From assembly GCA_945872615.1 (NCBI GenBank), contig CAMBZZ010000006.1:1-64000 (forward strand): a DNA stretch of 64,000 nt, in the 5' to 3' direction. Source of the DNA: an uncultured Clostridia bacterium (GTDB lineage: Bacteria > Bacillota > Clostridia > Christensenellales > UBA3700). The position numbers and the translations under genes are program-made. The notes under the pieces were generated by a model. The model worked only from the letters and a program-made list of their open reading frames with translations, was not told the origin of the DNA and made no database searches. Shown piece by piece: positions 1-8,719 of this stretch (position 1 is the first letter of the stretch; each line of letters starts with the position of its first letter).

Positions 1-98
1 AAAATGCACCTCCTTTAGTTTTTCATTTCTGTCCAACTTTTGGGGTGCATTTCATAATATAGGTCGCTTTTACTTTTTTGTCGATACGTATCGACTTT

Positions 99-1079
99 TT
101 ACAGCAAAAATATGTTTTTGTTCTTACACTCTTCCACCATCTCGTCGGGCCAAATAGAATTTTGCACTTCTCCGATATGCGCCTTGTGCAACAATACCAT
201 ACATAGGCGAGATTGACCGATACCGCCGCCGATTGTCAGAGGCAACTCGTCGTTCATCAACGCTTTGTGGAAAGGAAGGTCCAATCTGTCGCTTGCGCCG
301 AGTATGCCAAGTTGATATAGCATTGCTTCCTTGTTTACTCTTATACCCATAGAGGACAGTTCCACCGAGCGATTGAGCACGGGGTACCACACGATCAGGT
401 CGCCGTTGAGTGCCCAGTCGTCGTAATCGGGCGCGCGGTTGTCGTGAGGCTTGCCCGACTTCAAGTTGTTGCCTATGCCGATTATAAAGATTGCGCCGAG
501 TTGTTTTGCCAACTGGTTTTCTCTCTCCTTAGGCTCGAGGTCGGGATATATGTCTTCCAACTCTTGTGAGGAGATAAAGGTTATTTGTCTAGGCAAAAAG
601 TTTTCGAGACCGTACGTGCTTTCGATTACGTTGGCGGTAGAATAGATAGCGTCGTATATCTTGCCCACGATTTCTTTGAGGAAGTCAAGATTGCGTTCTT
701 TTTCGCTGATAACTCTTTCCCAGTCCCATTGGTCTACGTAGAGAGAGTGGATTTCGTCGCATATCTCGTCACGGCGTATTGCGTTCATATCGGTATACAG
801 ACCGCTGTCCACTTCGAAGCCGTAGTAGTGCAATGCATATCTCTTCCATTTTGCCAGAGAATGTACGACTTCCGCCGTCTTGCCCGTTTGCTTGATGTCA
901 AAACTTACAGGTCGTTCTACGCCGTTGAGATTGTCGTTGAGCCCCGTATCGTTTAGCACGAAGAGGGGAGCGGACACTCTAGTCAAGTTGAGGTTGCCGG
1001 CTAAGAACTTTTCAAAGTTGTCCTTGATAGTTTTGATGGCGATTTCGGTTTGAATAAGATTGAGTTGAGATTGATACAT
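99..1079 (-). CDS. asnA: Aspartate--ammonia ligase (AsnA, ammonia-dependent asparagine synthetase)
   Basis: Protein from MYQSQLNLIQTEIAIKTIKDNFEKFL... with VSAPLFV, GLNDNLNGVERPVSFDI and SLAKWKRYAL motifs typical of AsnA; start taken at the internal Met rather than the ORF-track Met. Confidence 0.95.
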   Translation of the reverse strand: MYQSQLNLIQTEIAIKTIKDNFEKFLAGNLNLTRVSAPLFVLNDTGLNDNLNGVERPVSFDIKQTGKTAEVVHSLAKWKRYALHYYGFEVDSGLYTDMNAIRRDEICDEIHSLYVDQWDWERVISEKERNLDFLKEIVGKIYDAIYSTANVIESTYGLENFLPRQITFISSQELEDIYPDLEPKERENQLAKQLGAIFIIGIGNNLKSGKPHDNRAPDYDDWALNGDLIVWYPVLNRSVELSSMGIRVNKEAMLYQLGILGASDRLDLPFHKALMNDELPLTIGGGIGQSRLCMVLLHKAHIGEVQNSIWPDEMVEECKNKNIFLL

Positions 1080-1087
1080 ATTTACTC

Positions 1088-2509
1088 CTACAGTTTGTCT
1101 ATAAATTGCGGGTCGATAGTGTTGTCTACGCAAGACGGATATTTGCCGTCAAAACAAGCGGTGCAGAAATCGGCGGTGGAGCAAGGAGCAATGTCCTTTA
1201 CGCTCTCTAGTTTGAGGAAACCGAGTGTATCGGCATCGAGATTTTGTCTGATTTCTTCTTCCGTCCACTTGACTGCGGCTAGGCAACTTCTATCGGGAAT
1301 ATCCGTGCCGTAGAAACAAGGATACAAGAATTTAGGCGAGCTTATACGAACGTGCACCTCGGTTGCACCCGCGTTTTTCAGCAGTTTGACGATATTTTTG
1401 AGGGTAGTACCTCTCACTATAGAGTCGTCAATCATCACTATGCGTTTGCCTTTGACGTTGCTCACCAAAGCGTTGAGTTTGAGAGCCACGCTTCTCTCTC
1501 TCATTGCTTGGGTAGGTTGAATAAAGGTTCTTCCTATATATCTATTCTTAATCAGTCCCGTGCCGTAAGGGATACCGCTTTGGGCGGAGTAACCTATCGC
1601 GCTGCACAGACCGCTGTCGGGTACGCCTATTACGAGGTCTGCGTCAACCGGATATTGCATAGCCAGCAGTTTGCCCGCATTCATACGAGCCTCGTTGACG
1701 CTTTGGTTGTCTATGGTGCTATCGGGTCTAGCGAAGTACACGTGTTCGAATATGCACAGAGCCGACTTGTCTGTAGCAAAGCGCATATCGCTGTACATAT
1801 CGTCCTTACTAACCACGAGGATTTCACCGGGTTTGATGTCTCTTTCAAACTTCGCTCCCACCGTTTCGAGTGCGCAAGTCTCGCTGGCGAATACCACGCT
1901 CTCGTTGATATAACCCATACACAGAGGTCTGATGCCTAGAGGGTCTCTCAGGGCGATGAGTTTGGTAGGGCTCATAACCAGCAACGAGAAGGCGCCTTTG
2001 AGCATAGGCACTACGTTGGCAACCGCCTCTTCTATCGTTTTGCATTTTAGTCTTTCTCTAGCTATGAGATAACAAATTATTTCGCTGTCGTTGTTGGAGT
2101 GGAATATTGCTCCTTGGTTTTCCAGCGCCGTTCTCAAGGCTTGCGAGTTGGTGATATTGCCGTTGTGAGCCACGGTAAGGTTACCTTTGGCGTAGTTGAC
2201 GGTGATAGGTTGAGCGTTTTCCACACCCTTAAAAGGACCCGAACTGTATCTGACGTGACCAATGGCTATATCGCCTTGCATCGACGCAAGGTCTTTGTGC
2301 TTAAAGACGTCGCTCACCAAGCCGAGACCTCTCACGAGGGTAATTTCTCTATTATGGTTGACGGCTATGCCGGCTGCTTCTTGACCGCGGTGTTGCAGAG
2401 CAAACAAGCCGTAATAAACGGTGCTTGCGATATTGCCCGCTTTGGACTTGTCGTATATGCCGAATATGCCGCATTCTTCGTGAATTTTGTCGTCGATCGC
2501 GTTTTGCAT
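1088..2509 (-). CDS. purF: Amidophosphoribosyltransferase
   Basis: Short propeptide then CGIFGIYD (N-terminal nucleophile Cys), HRGQEAAGI, VMIDDSIVRGTT PRPP motif, C-terminal FCTACFDGKYPS Fe-S region. Confidence 0.95.
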   Translation of the reverse strand: MQNAIDDKIHEECGIFGIYDKSKAGNIASTVYYGLFALQHRGQEAAGIAVNHNREITLVRGLGLVSDVFKHKDLASMQGDIAIGHVRYSSGPFKGVENAQPITVNYAKGNLTVAHNGNITNSQALRTALENQGAIFHSNNDSEIICYLIARERLKCKTIEEAVANVVPMLKGAFSLLVMSPTKLIALRDPLGIRPLCMGYINESVVFASETCALETVGAKFERDIKPGEILVVSKDDMYSDMRFATDKSALCIFEHVYFARPDSTIDNQSVNEARMNAGKLLAMQYPVDADLVIGVPDSGLCSAIGYSAQSGIPYGTGLIKNRYIGRTFIQPTQAMRERSVALKLNALVSNVKGKRIVMIDDSIVRGTTLKNIVKLLKNAGATEVHVRISSPKFLYPCFYGTDIPDRSCLAAVKWTEEEIRQNLDADTLGFLKLESVKDIAPCSTADFCTACFDGKYPSCVDNTIDPQFIDKL

Positions 2510-2610
2510 AAAAACCTCCACAGATAAAATACGCATTTAGTATATCAAAATCGCGCCTTTGTGTCATTAAAATTGAGCCAAATAAATATTATTTTTTTGC
2601 TTCTTTTAGA

Positions 2611-2640
2611 TTGACATCGGGGAGGGATTTAGCGTATTAT
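2611..2640 (+). promoter_or_regulatory. Sigma-A-type promoter for the carA leader
   Basis: TTGACA (2611-2616), 18-bp spacer, TATTAT (2635-2640). Confidence 0.65.
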
Positions 2641-2722
2641 TTTAATAATGGCTCGGCAAAGGAGTCGAGTGAGTGCAAGTAACGGTTTTTCGTTTATTCG
2701 CGACTAAACTATTAGGAGATTT

Positions 2723-2776
2723 ATGTTACCAACGTACAAGGGCAAAAGCCGATACGACATTGGCAAAGCGTATTAG
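2723..2776 (+). CDS. Putative 17-aa leader peptide MLPTYKGKSRYDIGKAY upstream of carA
   Basis: AGGAG a few bases upstream of ATG at 2723; stop TAG at 2774-2776 lies in the 5' arm of a terminator hairpin. Confidence 0.5.
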   Translation: MLPTYKGKSRYDIGKAY

Positions 2777-2821
2777 AAGACTGACAAGGCATTGTGATAT
2801 GCGTTGAGTAGTCTTCTTTTT
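2775..2821 (+). terminator. Intrinsic terminator/attenuator in the carA leader
   Basis: AGAAGACT (2775-2782) pairs perfectly with AGTCTTCT (2810-2817), followed by a T-run; inner CAAGGCA/TGCGTTG extends the stem; lies between promoter and carA. Confidence 0.75.
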
Positions 2822-2853
2822 TTTAACATATCGACAATATTTGAGAGGTATAT

Positions 2854-3915
2854 ATGGACAAAATTTATTTGTATCTTGCAAGTGGACAAGTCTTTGAAGG
2901 CACGGCTTTCGGAGCGCGCAAACAAGTAGTGGGACAACTGGTATTCAACACCGCAATGGGTGGAGACATGACGTTGCTCACCGACGAGTGTTACGAGGGA
3001 CAGATTGTGGTAGACACCTTTCCCGCTTTCGGCAATTTCGGCGTCAATAGCGACGTGGAGGGCAAGGACAGTTACGTCAAGGCTGTGCTCGTCAGAGAGG
3101 TGTGCGACAAGCCGTCCAACTTCCGTAGCGTAGGTTGCGTATCTAAGTTGATGGAAGAGCGCGGGATAGTAGGAATGGCGGGTCTCGATACTCGTCACCT
3201 TACCAAAATCATCAGAGACAACGGCTCCGTCAACGCGCTTATCACGTCTTCGCCAAGTCTTGACGACGAGCAAAAAGCCTTACTCGAGGGCTACGACCCA
3301 ACCACCTCAATCAAGGGTAGAGGAGTTAGCAAAGCGGGTCAAATCATAGGCAAGGGCGACAAGATGTGCCTTATCGACATGGGCGAAACTTACGATATTG
3401 CGCACAGCCTCACCGCTAAGGGCATGAGCGTAGAAATTATGAGCGCGGACGCAACTGCCGAGCAGATATTGGAGGCAAAGCCCGTCGGTGTAGTTTGGTC
3501 GTCGGGCAGCGATAGAGTGAGCGATTACGACCAAGTTGTACAAACCGTTGCTACGGTCGGCAAGAGCCTACCTATGCTTGGTATAGGATTGGGACACAAA
3601 CTCATGGCGCTCTCGTGCGGAGCCAAGCTCGATAATATGAAATACGGACATCACGGAAGCAACCAACCTACCAAAAAACTCGATACAGGTCGCTTATTTG
3701 TCACTTACCAAAATCATAATACCGACCTTGACCTCAGCGATGCCAAGGGTGTAAAAGCCACCTTTGTCAACGTCAACGACGGCAGCGTCGAGGGCTTGGA
3801 ATACGACTGTTACAAGGCTATATCCACCGAATTTTTGCCAAGTTTCAACGGCGGACCGATAACCACCGATTTTATATACGACCAATTTATCAATTTAACA
3901 AAGGAGAATAGATAA
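2854..3915 (+). CDS. carA: Carbamoyl-phosphate synthase small subunit with degenerate class I glutamine amidotransferase domain
   Basis: N-terminal CarA domain intact (GLDTRHLTKIIRDNG); GATase region has GIGLGHK instead of GICLGHQ and lacks the HPE motif; followed by carB with a TAATG overlap. Confidence 0.93.
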   Translation: MDKIYLYLASGQVFEGTAFGARKQVVGQLVFNTAMGGDMTLLTDECYEGQIVVDTFPAFGNFGVNSDVEGKDSYVKAVLVREVCDKPSNFRSVGCVSKLMEERGIVGMAGLDTRHLTKIIRDNGSVNALITSSPSLDDEQKALLEGYDPTTSIKGRGVSKAGQIIGKGDKMCLIDMGETYDIAHSLTAKGMSVEIMSADATAEQILEAKPVGVVWSSGSDRVSDYDQVVQTVATVGKSLPMLGIGLGHKLMALSCGAKLDNMKYGHHGSNQPTKKLDTGRLFVTYQNHNTDLDLSDAKGVKATFVNVNDGSVEGLEYDCYKAISTEFLPSFNGGPITTDFIYDQFINLTKENR

Positions 3916-6900
3916 TGCCACTCAACAAAGATTTACACAAAGTAATGGTAATAGGTTCGGGACCAATCGTCATCGGACAGGCTGCGGAATTCGACTATGC
4001 GGGCACTCAAGCGTGCAGAGCTCTCAAAGAAGATAATCTCGAAGTCGTGCTTGTCAATTCCAATCCGGCAACTATACAGACCGACAACGCGGTGGCAGAT
4101 AGAATTTATATCGAGCCTTTGACGCTCACCACCGTCAAAAGAATTATCGAAAAGGAGCGTCCCGACAGCCTCCTCTCCACGCTCGGCGGTCAGACGGGAC
4201 TTACGCTCAGTATGCAACTTGCCAAGGAAGGCTTCCTCGACAAGATGGGAGTGCGTCTCTTGGGCGCCAATCCCGAGACGATAGACAGAGCCGAGGACAG
4301 ACAAAGTTTCAAGGACACGCTCGCAGAAATCAACGAGCCCGTCATTCCTTCCGAGGTCGTCAACACTATGGACGACGGTATCAGAGTAGCCGCCGAGATA
4401 GGCTATCCCGTCATCATTCGTCCCGCATTCACTTTGGGAGGAACGGGCGGCGGTATCGCTCACAACCAAGAGGAGTTCGAAGACATAGCAGAGAACGGAC
4501 TTCGTCTCAGCCCTATTCACCAAATCTTGGTGGAGAAGTGCATCAGCGGTTGGAAAGAAATCGAGTTCGAAGTAATCAGGGATAGCAAGGGCAACTGTAT
4601 CACGGTATGCAGTATGGAGAACGTAGACCCCGTCGGCGTGCACACGGGCGACAGTATAGTCGTTGCTCCCGCGGTAACGCTATCGGAGAAAGAGTTCGGA
4701 ATGCTTCGCAGTTCGGCGCTCAAAATCGTCAACGCTCTCAAAGTCGAGGGGGGTTGCAACGTTCAATTCGCTTTGCATCCCGACAGTTTAGAGTACGCCG
4801 TCATAGAAGTCAATCCGCGCGTCAGCCGCAGCTCGGCGCTTGCCAGCAAGGCAACGGGTTATCCTATTGCCAAAGTTGCCACCAAGATTGCTATCGGTTA
4901 CAGTCTTGACGAAATCAAAAACGCCGTTACGGGTTGCACCTACGCTTGCAACGAGCCAACCGTGGACTATATCGTAGTCAAATTCCCTAAGTGGCCGTTC
5001 GACAAATTCTTCTATGCCAGCCGTCAACTCGGTACGCAGATGAAAGCGACGGGCGAGGTAATGTCCATAGGCTCTTCCTTCGAGCAAGCATTGATGAAAG
5101 CGGTAAGAGGAGCGGAAATCTCCATGGACACCCTATACAACAAGAAGATTGCCGCAATGAGCGATATGGAATTACAAGACAAGATGCTGTCTTGCGACGA
5201 CGAGAGACTATTCGTCATCTACGAACTTCTCAAGAGGGGCGTCACCGTCAACGAAATTCACACCAAGACCAGAATAGACAGGTGGTTCCTCAATAAACTC
5301 GTCAATATCATCGATATAGAGAAGCGTTTAGAGAGCGAGGAGCTTGACGACGACCTCTATTTGCAAGCCAAAAAAGTAGGGTTCCTCGACAGCTCTATCG
5401 AGAGAATAAGCGGCAAAAAGATTGCCAATCCGATATATGCTTCATACAAAATGGTAGACACGTGTTCGGCGGAATTCCCTGCGCAGACCCCTTACTTCTA
5501 TTCCACCTACGACAGCGACAACGAAGCCGAGCAGTTTATCCAATCCCACTCTCAGGGCAAAAAGAAAGTCATCGTATTCGGTAGCGGACCTATCCGTATC
5601 GGACAAGGCGTAGAGTTTGACTACGCGTCAGTACATTGCGTATGGGCGCTCAAACGTAAGGGCTACGAAGTCGTCATCGTCAACAACAATCCGGAGACGG
5701 TATCCACCGACTTCGATACGGCGGACAGACTATACTTCGAGCCTCTCACCAACGAGGATGTGCTCAACATTCTCCACACCGAAAAGCCCGACGGAGTAGT
5801 CGTAGCATTCGGCGGACAGACGGCAATCAAACTCACCAAACTCTTTAGAGAAAGAAATATCAAAATCCTCGGCACTCAAGCCGAATATATCGACATGGCG
5901 GAGGATAGAGAACTCTTTGACGAGTTGCTTGAAAGATTGAAAATCAAGCGTCCCGAGGGCTATACGGTAATGACCAAGGAGGAGGCTTTGCAAGTCGCCA
6001 ACAAGATAGGCTATCCTACCTTGCTTCGTCCATCCTACGTGCTCGGCGGACAAAATATGTGCGTTTGCCACTCCGACGCCGACGTCATCGAATATATGGA
6101 CGTCATTCTCTCCCAAAAGATAGAAAATCCCGTACTTATCGACAAATATCTCATGGGTAGAGAGATAGAAATCGACGCTATTTGCGACGGCGAGGAGATA
6201 CTTATTCCTGGCGTTATGCAACATATCGAGCGCACGGGTATTCACTCGGGCGACTCTATTGCAGTATATCCTTCGTGGAATCTCAGCGACGAAATGCTTG
6301 CAAGAATAGTGGAGTGTTCCAAATTGCTTGCTATCAACTTGCACACCGTCGGACTGGTAAATATCCAATACCTTATCTATGAAGAAGAACTCTATGTTAT
6401 CGAGGTCAATCCTCGTAGTTCCCGTACCATTCCTTATATCAGCAAAGTTACGGGCGTTCCTATGGTCGACCTCGCTACCAGATGTATCTTGGGCGAAAAG
6501 CTCGCCGATATGGGCTACGGCACGGGGCTCTATCCAAAGTCCAACTACGTAGCCGTCAAAGTGCCCGTATTCTCCTTTGCCAAGCTCGTCAACGTCGACA
6601 CCCAACTCGGACCTGAGATGAAGTCCACGGGCGAAGTTTTAGGACTTGCCGACACCTTGGAAGAAGCCTTGTTCAAGGGCTTGGTAGCGGCGGGCTACCG
6701 TATGAAGAAAAAGGGCGGTATATTCATCACCGTGCGTGACCAAGACAAGGCGGAGATTGGCGACATTGCCCAAAAGTTCGAAGACTTGGGCTACACCCTC
6801 TACGCTACCAAGGGCACGGCGCGCGTGCTAAGAGAGAGAGGGCTCGAAGTCGTTACGGTGGACAAGATTCACCAAAACCTCGAGCACAACAATCTCACCC

Positions 6901-7961
6901 TCATCGAGAGCGGAAAAATCGACTATATCATCTCCACTTCGTCCAAAGGCAAACTACCTACTCGCGACAGCGTCAAGATAAGGAGAAAGGCGGTAGAGCG
7001 TTCTATCCCTTGTCTCACCTCTATAGACACCGCCAACGCGGTAGCCAACTGCCTCATGAGCAGATACAGCGAGTACAATACCGAACTCGTCGACATCAAC
7101 AAACTTCGCAAGGGTAAGCAAAGCCACAAGTTTGTCAAGATGCACAGCGCGGGCAACGACAGAATATTCTTCGACTGCCTTGACGGAGTGACTATAGACA
7201 ATCCCGAGGGCGTTGCCGTAAGAATGTCGGATAGGCACTTCGGAGTGGGTGCGGAAGGTATCGTGCTCATCGAAAAGTCCGACGTTGCAGATGCCAAGAT
7301 GCGCATATTCAACTGCGACGGCTCGCAAGGTATGGTATGCGGCAACGGCTTGTTCGGCGTAGCCAAATATCTCTACGACAATCGCAAGGTCAACAAGTAC
7401 GACATCACTATCGAGACGCCTACGGGCATTAGAGACATCAATATCAAGACGCAAGACGGAGAAGCGACCTATATGACGGTCAATATGGGCTCGCCTATTC
7501 TCAAACCTGCCCAAATCCCTGTCAAACTTGCGGGCAAAAACGCAATCGGCGTACCATATACCATAGACGGCAAGGAGTATATGCTCAACGTCGTCTCTAT
7601 GGGCAACCCACATTGCGTGCTATTCGTCGAGCATCTCGACAATATCGACATATCCAAGCTGGGATCGCAACTCGAGTACGACAGCATCTTCCCTAATCGC
7701 ACCAACGTTGAGTTTGCTAAAGTCATAGACGGAAGAACCGTCAAAGCACGCATTTGGGATAAGGGCTGTGGCGAAACGTTCGCCAGCGGCAGCGGAAGCT
7801 GTGCCGTAGTAGTCAGCGCCGTCCTCAACGGCTATCTTCCAAAGGACACCGACATCACCGTCAAGCAAAACGGTGGCGAGATGGTAGTCAGATATACCGA
7901 CGAGGGTGTGTTGCTCAAGGGGACTTCCGTTGAAGTGTTTAGCGGCATTATCGAGTTTTGA
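3915..7961 (+). CDS. carB: Carbamoyl-phosphate synthase large subunit fused to a C-terminal DapF-like domain
   Basis: Two ATP-grasp halves (GSGPIVIGQAAEFDYAG; GSGPIRIGQGVEFDYA), MGS-like domain, then KFVKMHSAGNDRIFFD...CNPGCS-type DapF fold region NCDGSQGMVCGNG...VSMGNPHCV...GCGETFASGSGSCA in one uninterrupted 1348-aa ORF. Confidence 0.95.
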   Translation: MPLNKDLHKVMVIGSGPIVIGQAAEFDYAGTQACRALKEDNLEVVLVNSNPATIQTDNAVADRIYIEPLTLTTVKRIIEKERPDSLLSTLGGQTGLTLSMQLAKEGFLDKMGVRLLGANPETIDRAEDRQSFKDTLAEINEPVIPSEVVNTMDDGIRVAAEIGYPVIIRPAFTLGGTGGGIAHNQEEFEDIAENGLRLSPIHQILVEKCISGWKEIEFEVIRDSKGNCITVCSMENVDPVGVHTGDSIVVAPAVTLSEKEFGMLRSSALKIVNALKVEGGCNVQFALHPDSLEYAVIEVNPRVSRSSALASKATGYPIAKVATKIAIGYSLDEIKNAVTGCTYACNEPTVDYIVVKFPKWPFDKFFYASRQLGTQMKATGEVMSIGSSFEQALMKAVRGAEISMDTLYNKKIAAMSDMELQDKMLSCDDERLFVIYELLKRGVTVNEIHTKTRIDRWFLNKLVNIIDIEKRLESEELDDDLYLQAKKVGFLDSSIERISGKKIANPIYASYKMVDTCSAEFPAQTPYFYSTYDSDNEAEQFIQSHSQGKKKVIVFGSGPIRIGQGVEFDYASVHCVWALKRKGYEVVIVNNNPETVSTDFDTADRLYFEPLTNEDVLNILHTEKPDGVVVAFGGQTAIKLTKLFRERNIKILGTQAEYIDMAEDRELFDELLERLKIKRPEGYTVMTKEEALQVANKIGYPTLLRPSYVLGGQNMCVCHSDADVIEYMDVILSQKIENPVLIDKYLMGREIEIDAICDGEEILIPGVMQHIERTGIHSGDSIAVYPSWNLSDEMLARIVECSKLLAINLHTVGLVNIQYLIYEEELYVIEVNPRSSRTIPYISKVTGVPMVDLATRCILGEKLADMGYGTGLYPKSNYVAVKVPVFSFAKLVNVDTQLGPEMKSTGEVLGLADTLEEALFKGLVAAGYRMKKKGGIFITVRDQDKAEIGDIAQKFEDLGYTLYATKGTARVLRERGLEVVTVDKIHQNLEHNNLTLIESGKIDYIISTSSKGKLPTRDSVKIRRKAVERSIPCLTSIDTANAVANCLMSRYSEYNTELVDINKLRKGKQSHKFVKMHSAGNDRIFFDCLDGVTIDNPEGVAVRMSDRHFGVGAEGIVLIEKSDVADAKMRIFNCDGSQGMVCGNGLFGVAKYLYDNRKVNKYDITIETPTGIRDINIKTQDGEATYMTVNMGSPILKPAQIPVKLAGKNAIGVPYTIDGKEYMLNVVSMGNPHCVLFVEHLDNIDISKLGSQLEYDSIFPNRTNVEFAKVIDGRTVKARIWDKGCGETFASGSGSCAVVVSAVLNGYLPKDTDITVKQNGGEMVVRYTDEGVLLKGTSVEVFSGIIEF

Positions 7962-7966
7962 CGGCG

Positions 7967-8120
7967 GATATACATCGTAATACTTTGTCGAGCGGAGATT
8001 TTTGCTCAGTCACGTACTTTTCATAGTACGCTCCCATCGCTTTGGCTGTGTATATGCGTCGTAATACTGTGTCGTAACTTACGTTTTTGTTTGGTCACAT
8101 ACAAAGAGTATGCTCCCTGC
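7967..8120. repeat. Two imperfect tandem copies of a roughly 80-bp intergenic repeat
   Basis: atacatcgtaatactttgtcg...cacgtacttttcatagtacgctccc and atatgcgtcgtaatactgtgtcg...cacatacaaagagtatgctccc. Confidence 0.6.
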
Positions 8121-8139
8121 ACAAAATCCGCGTACTCCT

Positions 8140-8270
8140 TGTCTTACTCGCATCTACGCACCCAAAGAAGAAAAGGATAAATCGCACCTACACCACGAGA
8201 GATATAACAAAAAGAGGCAACCAATGCGGTTGCCTTTTTCATTGTCTTACTCGTATCTCCACACCCAAAG
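8140..8270. repeat. Direct repeat pair ttgtcttactcgYatctMcRcacccaaag
   Basis: Copies at 8140-8168 and 8242-8270 flank the terminator at 8213-8239. Confidence 0.65.
8213..8239 (+). terminator. Intrinsic terminator
   Basis: GGCAACC (8216-8222) / GGTTGCC (8228-8234) followed by TTTTT. Confidence 0.75.
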
Positions 8271-8311
8271 GAAAAACGGGGAACTCGTATCTCTACCGTC
8301 AAAAGTGTTAT

Positions 8312-8412
8312 GTCATTGCGAAGGAGCGTAGCGACTGTGGCAATCTCAATCCTTTTTTAGCCTCCTTTGTGCAAAGGGAGGTGCCTTGCCGCTAGGCAAG
8401 ACGGAGGGATTG
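8312..8412. repeat. Composite dispersed repeat: GTCATTGCGAAGGAGCGTAGCGACTGTGGCAATCTC plus CCTCCTTTGTGCAAAGGGAGGTGCCTTGCC...GGCAAGACGGAGGGATTG
   Basis: Both blocks are palindromic and noncoding; the first resembles the GTCATTGCGAGGAGCGAAGCGACGTGGCAATC-type dispersed repeats known from several bacterial genomes. Confidence 0.55.
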
Positions 8413-8719
8413 CGTATTGTATAATCCTATTGGAGTACGACTAAATCTGTCTAACCAAAACTCTTCCCACGCCATTTACGTTATTCAAGCGAACAACGCC
8501 TCTTATTCTTTATAAATACTAATACTTCTCAAAAATTTTTTCAAAAATTTTTCTCCTCAAAGCCAACAAAATAGGGCGTTTGCTTGTATAATATGCGCGA
8601 TAATAAAAAAATAGTGTCCCACTTATATTGAAAAACCTTGCAAGCGGTGGTATAATATATTATTATATAGAAATTATTTTCTATGGGCGTAAAATAAATA
8701 AATATCTTCGAGGTATATT

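Noticed and set aside
80-100. Palindrome GTCGATACGTATCGAC as asnA terminator
   Set aside because: On the minus (asnA) strand it is flanked by A-runs, not a T-run, and the same palindrome recurs inside genes; treated as part of the dispersed motif.
2641-2853. T-box riboswitch in the carA leader
   Set aside because: No recognisable T-box antiterminator sequence; short-peptide attenuation fits better.
5730-6605. 291-aa minus-strand ORF
   Set aside because: Antisense to carB; spurious.
8087-8395. 102-aa and 73-aa plus-strand ORFs
   Set aside because: They run through intergenic repeats and a terminator; not credible proteins.
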